This document shows, one piece after another, positions 49,605-60,499 of a stretch of DNA of 64,000 bases. The DNA is taken from contig QRFJ01000366.1 in the NCBI GenBank assembly GCA_006176705.1, positions 372,001 to 436,000 on the forward strand, written 5' to 3'. Under the pieces are notes generated by a model, which worked only from the letters and a program-made list of their open reading frames with translations, had not been told where the DNA came from and searched no databases. A program made the translations under genes and the position numbers. The stretch comes from Cocos nucifera. Taxonomy: Eukaryota > Streptophyta > Magnoliopsida > Arecales > Arecaceae. Numbering within the stretch: the stretch's first letter is position 1; each line of letters opens with the position of its first letter.

Positions 49605-50669
49605 CATGGTTCTAAAATTATTTAGATCTGATATTAAATTTATTTTAATTAAAAAATAAATAATTTCAGATATCACATTAGATGTGATCAGATATGAAAT
49701 CAGAAAAAATTAAAATTAAATAATTTGGATCTAAGATTAGAAGATATGCATGACTAGTTCTAGAATAGAATAGTTCTATAGAATAGTCTTGCATGTTTTT
49801 GATTTAATCTGATTAAATCATATTTTAGATCTTTTTATTTACTATTTTTTGATATTATAAGTGTTATAATAACATCTAAAAAATAGCAAATAAAAATTAT
49901 TTAATTTTTGAATATCATATGAGATATGATTGATGCATGTCTAGACTAGTTGTAGAATAGTTCTACATAATTATCTAGATTAGAATTTATTTTGATTAGA
50001 TCAATTTAAATTTAATTTTTTAGATTATTATGAGATAATTTAGATCTGAAAATATGCATGATTTGATACATGAGATGTATGCAAAATATGCCATGATTAG
50101 ATCTACTTTATATATGAGATATATGATATAGATCTGATATTGTTTTGTAGTATTGAATGTTCCTGATTAAGGCGTTCCTCTTGGCCGTCCGATCATAAGA
50201 ATGAAGAAGGGTTTAAAGGCCCTCTCTTTCCATTCGATGGGGTGTTCTTATGATGTGTAGGGGTGCTGCGTGTTCGTCCTTAATCAGAAACCCAAAACTT
50301 ACTTTCTGCAAAACCCTAGATCCTGAAACCCTAGGATTTATTGTGCATATTTTGTTTATGAACCCTACTTAATTAAGAATTAAGTTTATGGAATATTAAT
50401 TAGGATCTAAAATTGAGAATTTTCAGATCTAAGACATATTCATAATACTGGGTTCGGGCTTGGGTAGCTCAATTAGGTCTAAGCGGTTGATCAAACCGAA
50501 TCAAGAGTTGGTTAGATGGGATCAACAATGCTTAAATTGACCAGCCTAATAGGATTAAGTCTGGGTCAAGATCGAGTCACGATCAAGCAAGACCTAATTA
50601 GGCTCAGAGGTTAGAGTCTGGATTGTAGGCTAACCCAATTGGTTCTGGCTCAACAATTTGGTGTCTAAG

Positions 50670-51465
50670 GTAAGTTTGGCACATAGACGACCGACTGGTT
50701 TTTATTTGGAAGCTACTCGACCTGAATGCATTCTTGTACGAGTTAATGGCATATTCCTTCCACCGGATCTCACTTACCTGGCCATATCTGTTGACACAGT
50801 TCTGATCTGAGGTGGTCAATAATCCGAGCTAACCCATGCCACTAGGTTAGTCATAATTGTTATGACTAAGCCAAGTCTAGTTTAATGAGACCTGAATCAA
50901 TTCTCCCTAAGAAAAGATTAAGTCTGAGGTCTTCCACCATTGTAGATGTGCGGGCCCTTCCCGGGGTTGATTGTTCTCGGACTGGATACAGTGGCTCAGT
51001 TGCACCGGGAAGATGCAACCATGTCTATTAGGCATTGGATGCTATGGGCTGGAGGATGAGTTGGGCTCAATATTCCGGATACGGTGAGAGACTCAATTAG
51101 GAACCCAGTCTATGCAAATGGTGGGTCTGACTTAACTAAGGAGTGGATCAATATTCCGGATACGGTGAGATTCATGAATTAGAGACCAAGTTTGGGTGCA
51201 CCATGATTAGAGAATCATTGAACAAGAGTTGTTCACTCATTGGCTAACCCATCACCAATAACTGTTAGGTGAGGTGATGAGTCAGTTGGTGAGACCGCAC
51301 CACCCACTAGAAATCATTAATCATGGAGATTTTTCGCATCTCTACAGAGGGAGTGTAGGGATCCGAGAAAATAGTGGGAGCTAATTTGTTTAAAAATAAA
51401 AATCCCTAAACAAATTGGTCAAGTCAAAATTACAGTATCTAACTAGAATCTTTGACTCTTTACAG
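50670..51465 (+). other. Predicted intron in element C leader
   Basis: The donor CTAAG|GTAAGT and acceptor TTTACAG|AAAAATG define 796 nt ending four bases before the gag ATG (51470). Donor and acceptor occur at the same places in A and D; the donor is mutated in B. This is inferred from consensus and conservation only. Confidence 0.45.
51067..51170 (+). repeat. Direct repeat in leader (ATTCCGGATACGGTGAG x2)
   Basis: A 23-base segment containing this core occurs at 51067..51089 and exactly again at 51148..51170. D has both copies; A and B have diverged ones. Confidence 0.85.
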
Positions 51466-51469
51466 AAAA

Positions 51470-54400
51470 ATGTCTGCGTCCAACCCATTGGCACGTATCC
51501 TGGACACACATAGACTGACTGGACCCAATTATAAAGATTGGCTCAGGAACTACAAAATTATTTTGGGTTCCGAGAAGTTAACCCATGTTTTGGACCAGGA
51601 CCCTCCCACCTTACCAGCCCGTCCATCTGTTGAACAGAGAGCGTCTCTGGAAAAATGGATTGACGAAGACAATAAGGCCAGATATTACATGTTGGGCTCG
51701 ATGTCTGATGAGCTCCAGCGCCAACATGAGGATATCGGGACTGCTCGCCAAATGTTGGCTCACCTGCAGGAGATGTTTGGTGAACAGAGTCGCGCAGCCA
51801 AATATCAAGTCACAAAATGACTTTTTAAGGCTAAGTGCGTGATGGGCAGTCAGTCCAAGATCACTGTCTGACAATGATCAAGGACATGGAAGAGCTTGAG
51901 AAGCTCGGTGTGAAGTTGGACTTGGACTTGCAGAATGATATTATTCTGCAATCCTTGACTGATGCATATGGGCAATTCATCATGAATTACCACATGCATA
52001 AACTTCAGAATTCCTTGGCCGAGTTAATGAATATGCTGGTTACCGCTGAGCTTTCTATGAAAGGTTCTAAAGGCTCAGTTCTTGCTATGGAACGGACTTC
52101 TTCCAAAAGAAAGTCTTATGGAAAGAAAAAGAAGTCTGTGAAAAAGCAAAAAGGTGGAAGGATCAAAGAAGAAGAAGGCAGAACCGAAGAAAAAGGCCGA
52201 TGGCAAAGGAAAGTGTTTCCATTGCAACAGCGACGGCCATTGGAAGCGGAACTGCCCTACTTACCTGGCCACCCTAAAGAACAAGAAGGAAGGTCCTTCT
52301 GGAGGTATGCTCGTTATTGAGTCTAACCTTACGTTTCTTCTGCATCCAGTTGGGTGCTTGACTCTGGTTCTAGTGCTCATCTGTGCACTTCTATGCAGGG
52401 TCTTGAGGATAGCAGGAGGCTGAGGGATGGAGACATGATCCTACGCATCGGTAATGGAGCAAGAGTTGCTGCAGTAGCCGTGGGAACATACCCTCTGCGA
52501 TTACCATCTGGTTTAGACTTAGTTTTTAAAAGACTGTTATTTTGTGCCTGCAGCTAGCAGGAATTTGATTTCTGTTTCATGCTTAGCACAAGAAGGTTAT
52601 GTGATCACCTTCTTTAAGGACCATTGTAACATTCTTTATGAAAGAAATAAAATTGCAAATGGTTTCCTTGTTAATGGTCTTTATCAGTTGCATATTGATG
52701 TACCTATTTTAACTATCGAGCAAAACGTGAATGCCAAACGACCTAGGGATAGTCCAAACGACAGATATCTATGGCACCTGAGATTAGGTCATATAGCAGA
52801 AGATAGGATCAACAAATTGGAGAAAAATGGGCTATTGAGTCCATTGACTTTCCGAGTCATATCCAACTTGTGAATCTTGTCTTCAAGGCAAAATGACTAA
52901 ACTCCCTTTTGTTGGACATGGGGAAGAGGGCCACAGATCTCCTTGCCCTAGTACATACTGATGTGTGCGGCCCATTTGATGTGCCGGCTAGAGGCAATTT
53001 TGTCTACTTCATTACCTTTACCGATGATCTGTCTAGGTATGGGTATGTGTATCTTATGAGACATAAGTCTGAAGCCTTTGAAAAGTTCAAAGAATTCAGA
53101 CATGAAGTAGAAAAACAAACTGGAAAACCCATTAAGGTTCTTCGATCAGATCGAGGAGGTGAATACCTTAGCCGGGAATTCCTAGACTATCTTAAGGAAA
53201 AATGGCATAGTCTCTCAATGGACTCCACCAGGAACACCTCAACTCAACGGGGATTTCAGAACGGAGAAATCGGACTCTATTGGATATGGTTCGATCCATG
53301 ATGAGCTTCACAGACCTCCCTGATTTTCTTTGGGGACACTCATTATTAACTTCAATCTATTTACTGAATAGGGTTCCCTCTAAAACCGTTCCTACCACAC
53401 CGTATGAGATATGGCACGGTAAGAAACCAAGTCTGAGTCATCTCAGAATTTGGGGTTGTCCGGCTCATGTCAAAAGACAACAAGCGGACAAGTTAGAGTT
53501 TAGGTCCTTTAGAGCTCGATTCATAGGATATCCTAAAGAGTCATTAGGATACTATTTCTACATTCCAGAAGACCACAATGTGATTGTGAGTCGACATGCC
53601 ATCTTTCTTGAAAAATAGTTTATTCAAGATAGTGGCATTGGAAAATAGATTAAGCTTGATGAGAAAGTCTCACAAGCAGAACGAGCTAAGGACCAAGTGG
53701 AACCAAATCAGGTTGAGCCAATAAGAACACTACCTCCTCCACCTCGTAGATCGGAAAGAGTTTCCCGTCCCCCTGAAAGATACTTAGGTATTATTTCAGA
53801 GGATGTAGAGGAAATGTTCCTCGTAGGTAATGGTGCTCATGGTGATGATCCCAAAACCTACAACGAGGCGATATCAGATATCGACTCTGAGAAATGGCTA
53901 GAGGCAATGAAGTCAGAAATTGACTCGATGCACTCAAACCAAGTCTGGACCTTGGTAGATCCACCAGAAGGTATAGTACCTATTGGGATGTAAATGGATC
54001 TTCAAGAGAAAGATTGGTGCAGATGGGAATGTGGAGACATTCAAGGCTAGACTGGTGGCAAAAGGTTATAGTCAACGCGAAGGCATTGACTATCAGGATA
54101 CCTTTTCCCTAGTAGCTATGCTAAAATCCATCCGCACATTGCTTGCTGTTGCAGCCTATTTCGATTATGAAATATGGCAAATGGACGTGAAAACGGCATT
54201 CCTAAATGGATATCTTGAGGAAGATATCTATATGGAACAGCCGCTAGGTTTCACATCCAGTGATACTGATCACAAGGTTTGCAAGCTGCAAAGGTCCATA
54301 TATGGACTTAAGCAAGCATCTCGGAGCTGGAACACTCGTTTCAATGATGTGATCAAAAAGTTTGGTTTCATCAAAAATGAAGAGGAACCATGTGTTTTCA

Positions 54401-55222
54401 AAAGGGTCAGTGGGAGCGCTGTTGTCTTCCTCGTATTGTACGTGGATGACATCCTCCTTATTGGGAATGATATTCCCATGTTGACATCAGTCAAGATGTG
54501 GTTGTCCAAGGAATTCTCCATGAAAGACCTAGGTGAAGCATCCTTTATTCTAGGAATTAAGGTCTATAGGGATAGACCGAATAGGATGCTAGGACTTTCA
54601 CAGAAGATGTACATAGAGAAAGTACTAAAGAGGTTTAGTATGGAAAACTCTAAGAGGGGATTAATACCCTTCAGACATGGTATTCATCTTTCCAAGAAGA
54701 TGTGCCCTAGCACACCTGAGGAAATAGAACGCATGAGCAAGATCCCTTATGCTTCTGCAATAGGGAGCCTCATGTATGCCATGCTATGTACACGACCTGA
54801 TATAGCCCATGCTGTGAGTGTCACAAGCAGATATCAGTCAAATCCAGGTGAAGAACACTGGACTTCTGTGAAATGTATCCTTAAGTACTTAAGAAGAACT
54901 AAGGATATGATGTTGGTCTTTGGTAACGGAGAACTCCAAGTCCAGGGATACACAGACTCAGATTTCATGTCCGATATAGATGATCAAAAGTCAACATCTG
55001 GAAGTCTGTTTGTGTGCAATGGTGGAGCTGTTAGCTGAAAGAGTTCCAAGAAAACGGTGATACCACCTCATCCGCGATTACCTTGAAAAGGGTTATGTCG
55101 AGGTCAAGAGAGTCAACTCCGCAGATAATGTGGCAGACCCACTTACAAAGCCGTTAAGCCAGTAGAAGATCGAAGCCCACCTTGAGAAGATGGAACTTAG
55201 ACTTGTAGCCAATTGGCTTTAG
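51470..55222 (+). pseudogene. Element C gag-pol pseudogene
   Basis: Gag starts MSASNPLARILDTHRLTGPN and is open to the opal TGA at 51818..51820. A one-base loss follows near 51836 and a one-base gain near 52150. The knuckle CFHCNSDGHWKRNC is at 52214..52255. Protease LDSGSSAHLC is near 52355. Integrase (52740..53618) has HLRLGH, HTDVCGP, RSDRGGEYLS and, after a frameshift in a G run, ERRNRTLLDM. Amber TAG is at 53616..53618. RT is described separately. RNase H has lost the block between SWKSSK and YHLIRDY, which holds the EAEY and CDNN residues, and has a W-to-TGA change before it. It cannot supply its own enzymes. Confidence 0.88.
53983..55038 (+). pseudogene. Element C RT and start of RNase H (351 codons open)
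   Basis: The longest pol frame in the window. It runs from CKWIFKRK and ETFKARLVAKGYSQ through QMDVKTAFLNGYLEEDIYM, SIYGLKQASRSWN, YVDD at 54439..54450 and the connection domain to TDSDFMSD and NGGAVS, then TGA in place of Trp. An extra base near 53990 separates it from the upstream DIDSEKWLEAM segment (53697..53993). The RT core looks chemically intact; the RNase H is not. Confidence 0.9.
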
Positions 55223-55224
55223 GA

Positions 55225-55236
55225 CAAGTGGAAGAT
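55225..55236 (+). other. Element C polypurine tract
   Basis: CAAGTGGAAGAT abuts the 3' LTR start at 55237. One base differs from the CAAGTGGGAGAT of B. Confidence 0.75.
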
Positions 55237-57523
55237 TGTTAGATATATGTGCCCTAGAAGCCAGAATTGGCTGACACTTGTAATACACTTCTAGGGGCAA
55301 AATTATAATTTTGACTAAAATCAATAAATAGATTATTTTCTATCACATATGTGTATTTAGTGTCTGTGATACATCCTTTGAGTTAATGGCAATGATAATT
55401 CATATTTTCAAGAGTTGAAAATTTAAGACATGAATAATCATTATTCACTCATAAATTGCTCCCGACCATAGGATCATCATGAGGATGGTGATTGATCTGG
55501 AAGGTTGGTGTACAATCGCTTCTCTTCAGTAGATTAGTCTTAAGTCTACGATATGGAGACCCCGAAGCGAGAGTACAAGTACTCGTTAGAGAACGAGGGC
55601 ACTGAGCGAGACCACCTCACGTAGTCATTAGGGAGTCTACCTTCTCATCGATGACTGACTCGATGCTGCAGTAGTGTGTCTGGTTCTTTGACCTGAGATG
55701 CATCGGACAGTTCACCTTGAGGGTGTTATAGTTTGACTACACCATTACTCGATCTCCTAGCCATATGGAACCCTGAGGTGTATGTTGGCTATGACATGTT
55801 CATTGTAGGAACTGGATGGCATCAAGATGGAATCTATCTACCTCGGTGGTAGAGGAGCAGCCCTATGATGATCATGAGAATCAAGTCCTAGAAATCCATG
55901 GCCATGGTAGAGTGAAATAATAGAAAGAGTTTCTATTTAGATTTTCACATTGGACTTGAATCGAATGATTACATCATATGACAGAGACTAGGGTTTGACG
56001 AGTTTACCTTAACCCTAATCTGATCGGGGCTCAAGATAGAAGAACTGAATCACATAAGTAGCTGCACCAAGAGGTTCGCATTCAGCTCTGATGGGTTGCC
56101 ACCATATACTGCTAGGTGTCACTGGTGGATTTTGGGAGCAATTAGAATGATTTAGATGATCGATCATTCTAGCTGTTCGAATCAGAAGAGTTCTGATCCA
56201 TCGAAAGGAGTTTCGATGATGTCAATGATAGAGATCATGACATATCCCATTACCATACAGAACTGAACCTAACTAGGTCACACAAACAAGGGTTTGAATT
56301 TGGATGATCATCAATTGAACTGATCTAGTTCAATTGATCTGAATGAGATTCAATTAGGTTCAAGGAAATCGTGCTAGCACTCGATTGAACCTAACGTTCT
56401 TCTTTTGCTATCATAAATAAGTTGTCCTGTCTGAGCCAAAGAAGTTTGTGCTCAATCAGAGGCCTTCATATGGTCTGACTGGAGGTTGTCCAAGTCAGAA
56501 AAGGTTGTCTTGTTTGTAAGACACTACCTGCCATTTTTGGTCACCTGCCATTTCTTGTTCTTTGACTTTGGTCAAAAGTCTACCTTTGACTGGTCAAACA
56601 TTGACCATTGACACTTTGACTTTTGACCACATGTCATGCACCTATTGGAGAGCTGGTGGGGGCCTGTCCCCTGCCAGAACCTGGCAAGGAGGAGGGCGCA
56701 CGCCACACTCTTGGCATGCGCCCAAGATTGGAGGAGTCTTGGAGTCCTTGTTGGACAAGGACTCCACCTCTCTTTTGGATTCCAATTAGAGTTCTCCCTA
56801 AAACCAACTTTGACTGGTCTTAGGCGCCCTCTAAGTAGGAATCCAGGGGTCTCTATTCCCACCAATCAGATTTAGATCTGATTTAACAAAGGGTTGTGAT
56901 TGGTTGGGAGGAAGAGGAGTTGGATCACGCTTAGTCTATAAAAAGGACCCTGCGCCCAACTCAGTTTAAGATTCAATTGAGAATTGAAAACCCCATGCCC
57001 CAAGGCTACCTCTCCCCTCCTCCTCCATGCCAAAGCTTCTTCTCCTTCTCCTCTCCACGTCCAAAAGAGTTTTGGACCTTGGTTGGTGCGATCCAGATCA
57101 AAGAAAGGCGATCAAAAGCAAGAAGGCTACATTGCTGCAAAGGACGACTGCAGATCTTCAAAAGGAGTTCTGAAGATCCTCCAGATCAGATCCATATCTA
57201 ATTTTTGGAGGTGTGATAGAGAAGAAGAAGATCTTCAGATCCAGCCTGAGTGGATACCGGTAGAGGCTAGGCACTTGCGTGGCTAGATCCAGAACCTTCC
57301 GCTGCAAACAGGATCATCAACAGGGTAATAGGATTACCCAAATCAGGTAAATTAAATTTGATTTAATTTATCTTAATTTATTTTATTTCTATTATTAAAT
57401 TAATAAAATTAGATCTGAAACATCTCAAATCTGATTGGGATCGAGAGAAAAAATTTTGAAATATATCTCTCGATCTGATCAGATTTGAATGAACCTGGTC
57501 TGGGAAATCAGGATTTCCCTTCA
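55237..57523 (+). repeat. Element C 3' LTR
   Basis: 2,287 bases, TGTTAGATATATGTGCCC..GATTTCCCTTCA, followed by the CGCTT duplication. Confidence 0.92.
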
Positions 57524-57735
57524 CGCTTAACTCTCCCTTTAGAAATTGATAAAATATAAATCAAAAGAGTACACTTTAAGGGAGAGCATTGATAAAATAT
57601 TGGAAAATTAAGTACTTTAGAAATTGAACATTCTATATTAAAGAATTACCTCTTGTATTTAAATATACATGCTATATATTGCTTACGTTGTTTATGGAGT
57701 GCTTAATATTTTATCATCATGAAAAAGGGAGAGAT
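57524..57735 (+). other. Element S 3' non-coding region, second part, with polypurine tract
   Basis: Continues 47308 after C. It contains TTTAAGGGAGAGC near 57570 and the LTR-proximal AAAAAGGGAGAGAT at 57722..57735. Together with 47231 this gives at least three purine tracts, as known for Sireviruses. Confidence 0.65.
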
Positions 57736-58982
57736 TGTTGACCCTCTAAGTGATTTTGATGATGATCAAACAATAATTCACATGATTACTAAAGTCCAAA
57801 GATCAGAAGAAAGAGAGCTCTTTGACCAAAATAAATAAGAAATCAAATATAATTCAAATCAGGATCAAAAGAGCAGTGTTCTGTGATAAGTTTCGAACAA
57901 AAATAGCCTTAGAGCGATTTTGAGATGTCTCCAAAAATTTTTGAGATGTTTTCTAGCTGTTGGCATGCTGGCACAGAGCTCTTTCGAGAGGACTCGAGAC
58001 AAGCTCGAGTCATCTCTACCTTAGAAGATAGAAACATCATTTCTATGCATTAAGACCAAGACGACTTGAAATATTCTTGAGAGGTCTCGAAGTCACGACG
58101 ATATGTCTTATTCAAAACTGAGAGGACTCAGTCTCAGGGGGCAAATTTTTTCTAGAAAGCTATTTTTTGGGCACCTAAGAATGAGACATCTCGTGGTCAA
58201 ATTGAGAGGACTCGAAGTCAAGCGAGATGTCTTCAGACAAACTGAGAAGTCTTGAAACATGGTGACAGCCTTCAACAGATAGTTCTAAAATCCACTTTTT
58301 TTGTCTCCAATGGCTAGTTCTCACCTCCAACGATCATATTCAGGCTTTTTCTAGACTCTAATCGTTTCAAGCATGGTGGAAATGGTCTAGATATAAAAGA
58401 AAAGAAGCAATATCTTTTGAAAAATAAGAAAAGAGAGAAAAAGAAAGAACACCTAGTTTTCACGAGCACACCTTCTTCCATCAAAGTATTCCTCAAGCAT
58501 TAAGTGACCTTAACTTCATCGACAACATCTCAGTTCTTTAAGAAGCTTTCCATGTTGTAAATCTCTATTTTTCTTTCTTCATGTATTAGGTTTTAGTAAG
58601 GGCTCAAACTAAGAGATTGGGTTACTGCATTCCATTTGTTAGATTGTATTGCCTTGATTAAGGATTGTAAAGGTTGTGGTTGGTGAACCTAACAAAAAAC
58701 CAACTGAGTTTTGGGATAGTGAGCATAAGAAAATTATCCAGTGGTAATCTTGAGAAATTATAGTGAAATTTTTAAAAGTGTTGCTTGGAAAGGGGACGGA
58801 GGTGCTGGGAGTGCACCGAACCACTATAAAAGCTTTCATTTGTGTGTGTGCTTTCCTTTACCTTTTTTTGCTCTCACAGCTTACTTACTCTACATTTAAG
58901 TGGTTAATCTCTGCACATAATTATTTTAAATTTTTTAGAAATCTAATTCACCCCTCCTCTTGGATTGTCTAGCTAGGCAACA
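57736..58982 (+). repeat. Element S 3' LTR (1.25 kb)
   Basis: Begins TGTTGACCCTC after the polypurine tract and ends TAGGCAACA, so TGTTG/CAACA form the terminal inverted repeat. A TATA box (TATAAAA) lies at 58392..58398. GAGAYNTCTC and CTCGAG motifs are frequent at 57990..58260. No partner LTR is in the window. Confidence 0.7.
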
Positions 58983-59520
58983 ATCCTTATGAGGGATTGA
59001 AAGCCTTTGATTCTTAAATAGGAGGTAATGAGGAGAGGCCCTTACAACAATCCTTTTGTACCCTAGCAATCTTGTTAGGAATAGGAGGAGGACCTCGTCC
59101 TAACAAGGATATAGCCAATCATGTCAGGAATAGGAGGAGGACCTCGTCTTGACGTGGATGAAGATCCTCATAGGAGATCGAAGGACTCTGATTCTTAAAT
59201 AGGAGGTTGACCATAAGTATGAAAATTTTTAATTCCTAGATAGATATATTTGCTCCTAATCAAGTCCAAGGACCCTTATTCATATACAATGGAGAAAAAT
59301 ATCCAAGGTATTGAGTAGAGGCTATTGTTTCAAGATAACATTAATATCAGGCATGACAAGAAAACAAAGAGACCAATAAGCATCAAACTGAGATATAGTT
59401 CAAAGGATAAAGAAATATTATTCCATTGAAATTGAAAGTTCATTACATAGGTCCTCGAGACTAATTACAAAAAAAAAAATCAAGTTCTACTCGAAGTTAG
59501 ATTTTGGACTATCAGCCCAA
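58983..59520. repeat. Non-coding stretch with short diverged repeats
   Basis: No gene seen. 'Aggaataggaggaggacctcgtc' occurs near 59078 and 59126, and a 'gattcttaaataggaggt' block near 59009 and 59192, suggesting an old tandem duplication of about 180 bases. Confidence 0.5.
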
Positions 59521-59539
59521 GCCAACATGAGGTATGCTT

Positions 59540-60370
59540 CTAATCTTCTATCTTCTCTTCAAAATCTCGTCCTGTTGCCAAGCTCTTTCTGAGCAACTTT
59601 TGTGATCTTCAAAAGTCATTTTCTACTTCTTTTAGCCTCTTTCTCAAAATTGCATACTCAGCCTCAGCATCCTTCACTGCGCTCTCATTATAAGTTGTCT
59701 GGATCTTGAGCTAGAAGAGTTTGGCCTTATACTTTTCATAATTCTCCAAAAGATCCCTAAGCATTCTTGTTAGAGAAGTGACTTCCTCTAAATCCCCTCT
59801 TGGCCTGGCCTGGATCTTGTCTGCCAACTATTTTTGGAGCTGCATCACCTCGGCATTCACCATCTTAAACTTCTTTCTATAATTATCTATTTGCTCGCAC
59901 CATCCAATCCGGTAGGAATTATCTGACCTTTCAGTGTCCTATAGCTACTTTTGAAGGTCAAAAAACTTCTTCGACCAGTCCCAACCATATTTTGCTTGAC
60001 TCTGGATCCAAGCCAAACCTCCCTTCAATTGGTTGATTTTTTCTTTTGCTTCATGAAGTTCGGCATCAAGAGAACAAACCTTGGCTGTCAGGGTCTAGGA
60101 TTTCTCGCTAGCACACTTCTTGGTCTCTTCAAGCTCTTCGCTCACATAGTTCTTCTTGGCCATGTATTCTTTGAAGAACTACCTGGAGGATTGGCGAAGA
60201 TCATTGATTTCAATAGTGACTTTAGCATAATTCTTTTTAGACTTCTGGAATTCATCCTCTATCTTTCTTAACTTCTTCTTCATTTGATAAACTTCTCTTT
60301 TCAAATTTTTGATACAAACCTTCCAAAGAATACCCTGAGGTAGAGGATCGACTTCAATTGGAGACTGCAA
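59540..60370 (-). pseudogene. Coiled-coil protein relic
   Basis: The minus-strand frame from the ATG at 60370 (MQSPIEVDPLPQGILWK) continues, with several stops, through KREVYQMKKKLRKIEDEF, ASEKS, HEAKEKINQLKGGLAW and EVTSLTRMLRDLLENYEKY to ..RKRLKEVENDF. It is rich in Glu, Lys and Leu with heptad spacing. I do not recognise a catalytic domain. It is probably the tail of the neighbouring transposon-type ORF or a second module of it. Confidence 0.4.
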
Positions 60371-60499
60371 TTAATGTGAAAAGATATCATGACACAATGA
60401 TATGGCAAAGAAGGAAATTTATTTTCATTACTAAAAATATTTTGAGTATAGAAAAAAGTAGAAGAAAAAAAAGAAAAAGTATAATTATTGAAAGCCTCC

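Larger units (their letters stand above)
49591..51469 (+). other. Element C 5' leader
   Basis: 1.88 kb without a coding frame. It contains hairpin-like segments at 49665..49699 (ATCACAT..ATGTGAT) and 49846..49886 (TTATAA..TTATAA), a candidate intron, and a direct repeat at 51067..51089 and 51148..51170. Parts match the leaders of A, B, D and F. Confidence 0.75.
47309..57523 (+). mobile_element. Element C: long-LTR Ty1/copia retrotransposon, structurally complete
   Basis: 10,215 bases bounded by a perfect CGCTT duplication (47304..47308, 57524..57528). 5' LTR 47309..49590, primer site 49593..49604, leader to 51469, gag-pol 51470..55222, polypurine tract 55225..55236, 3' LTR 55237..57523. I saw four differences between the LTRs in the first 165 aligned bases, two of them at CpG sites, so it is fairly young for this window. 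Gag-pol nevertheless has many frameshifts and an RNase H deletion. Confidence 0.93.
24336..58982 (+). mobile_element. Element S: Sirevirus-like Ty1/copia retrotransposon (3' part)
   Basis: In order: the 3' end of pol (24362..25390), a palindrome-rich spacer, an envelope-like ORF (25751..26718 plus 46531..47024), repeated polypurine tracts and a 3' LTR (57736..58982). An env-like third ORF after pol, several polypurine tracts and CTCGAG-rich LTRs are established hallmarks of Sireviruses (Maximus/SIRE clade). B with D inside it, and C, interrupt the element. The 5' LTR, gag and most of pol are not in the window; element F lies across the cut. Confidence 0.75.

Noticed and set aside
53190..53300. 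Apparent shared frameshift at the integrase catalytic Glu in B, C and D
   Set aside because: Base-level comparison shows different indels: an extra G in a G run in C, an extra base before ACTCTATTGG in B, several losses in D. They are independent.
57736..58982. Possible host gene near the 58763..58972 ORF
   Set aside because: It lies inside the S 3' LTR just before its CAACA end and shows no recognisable domain.
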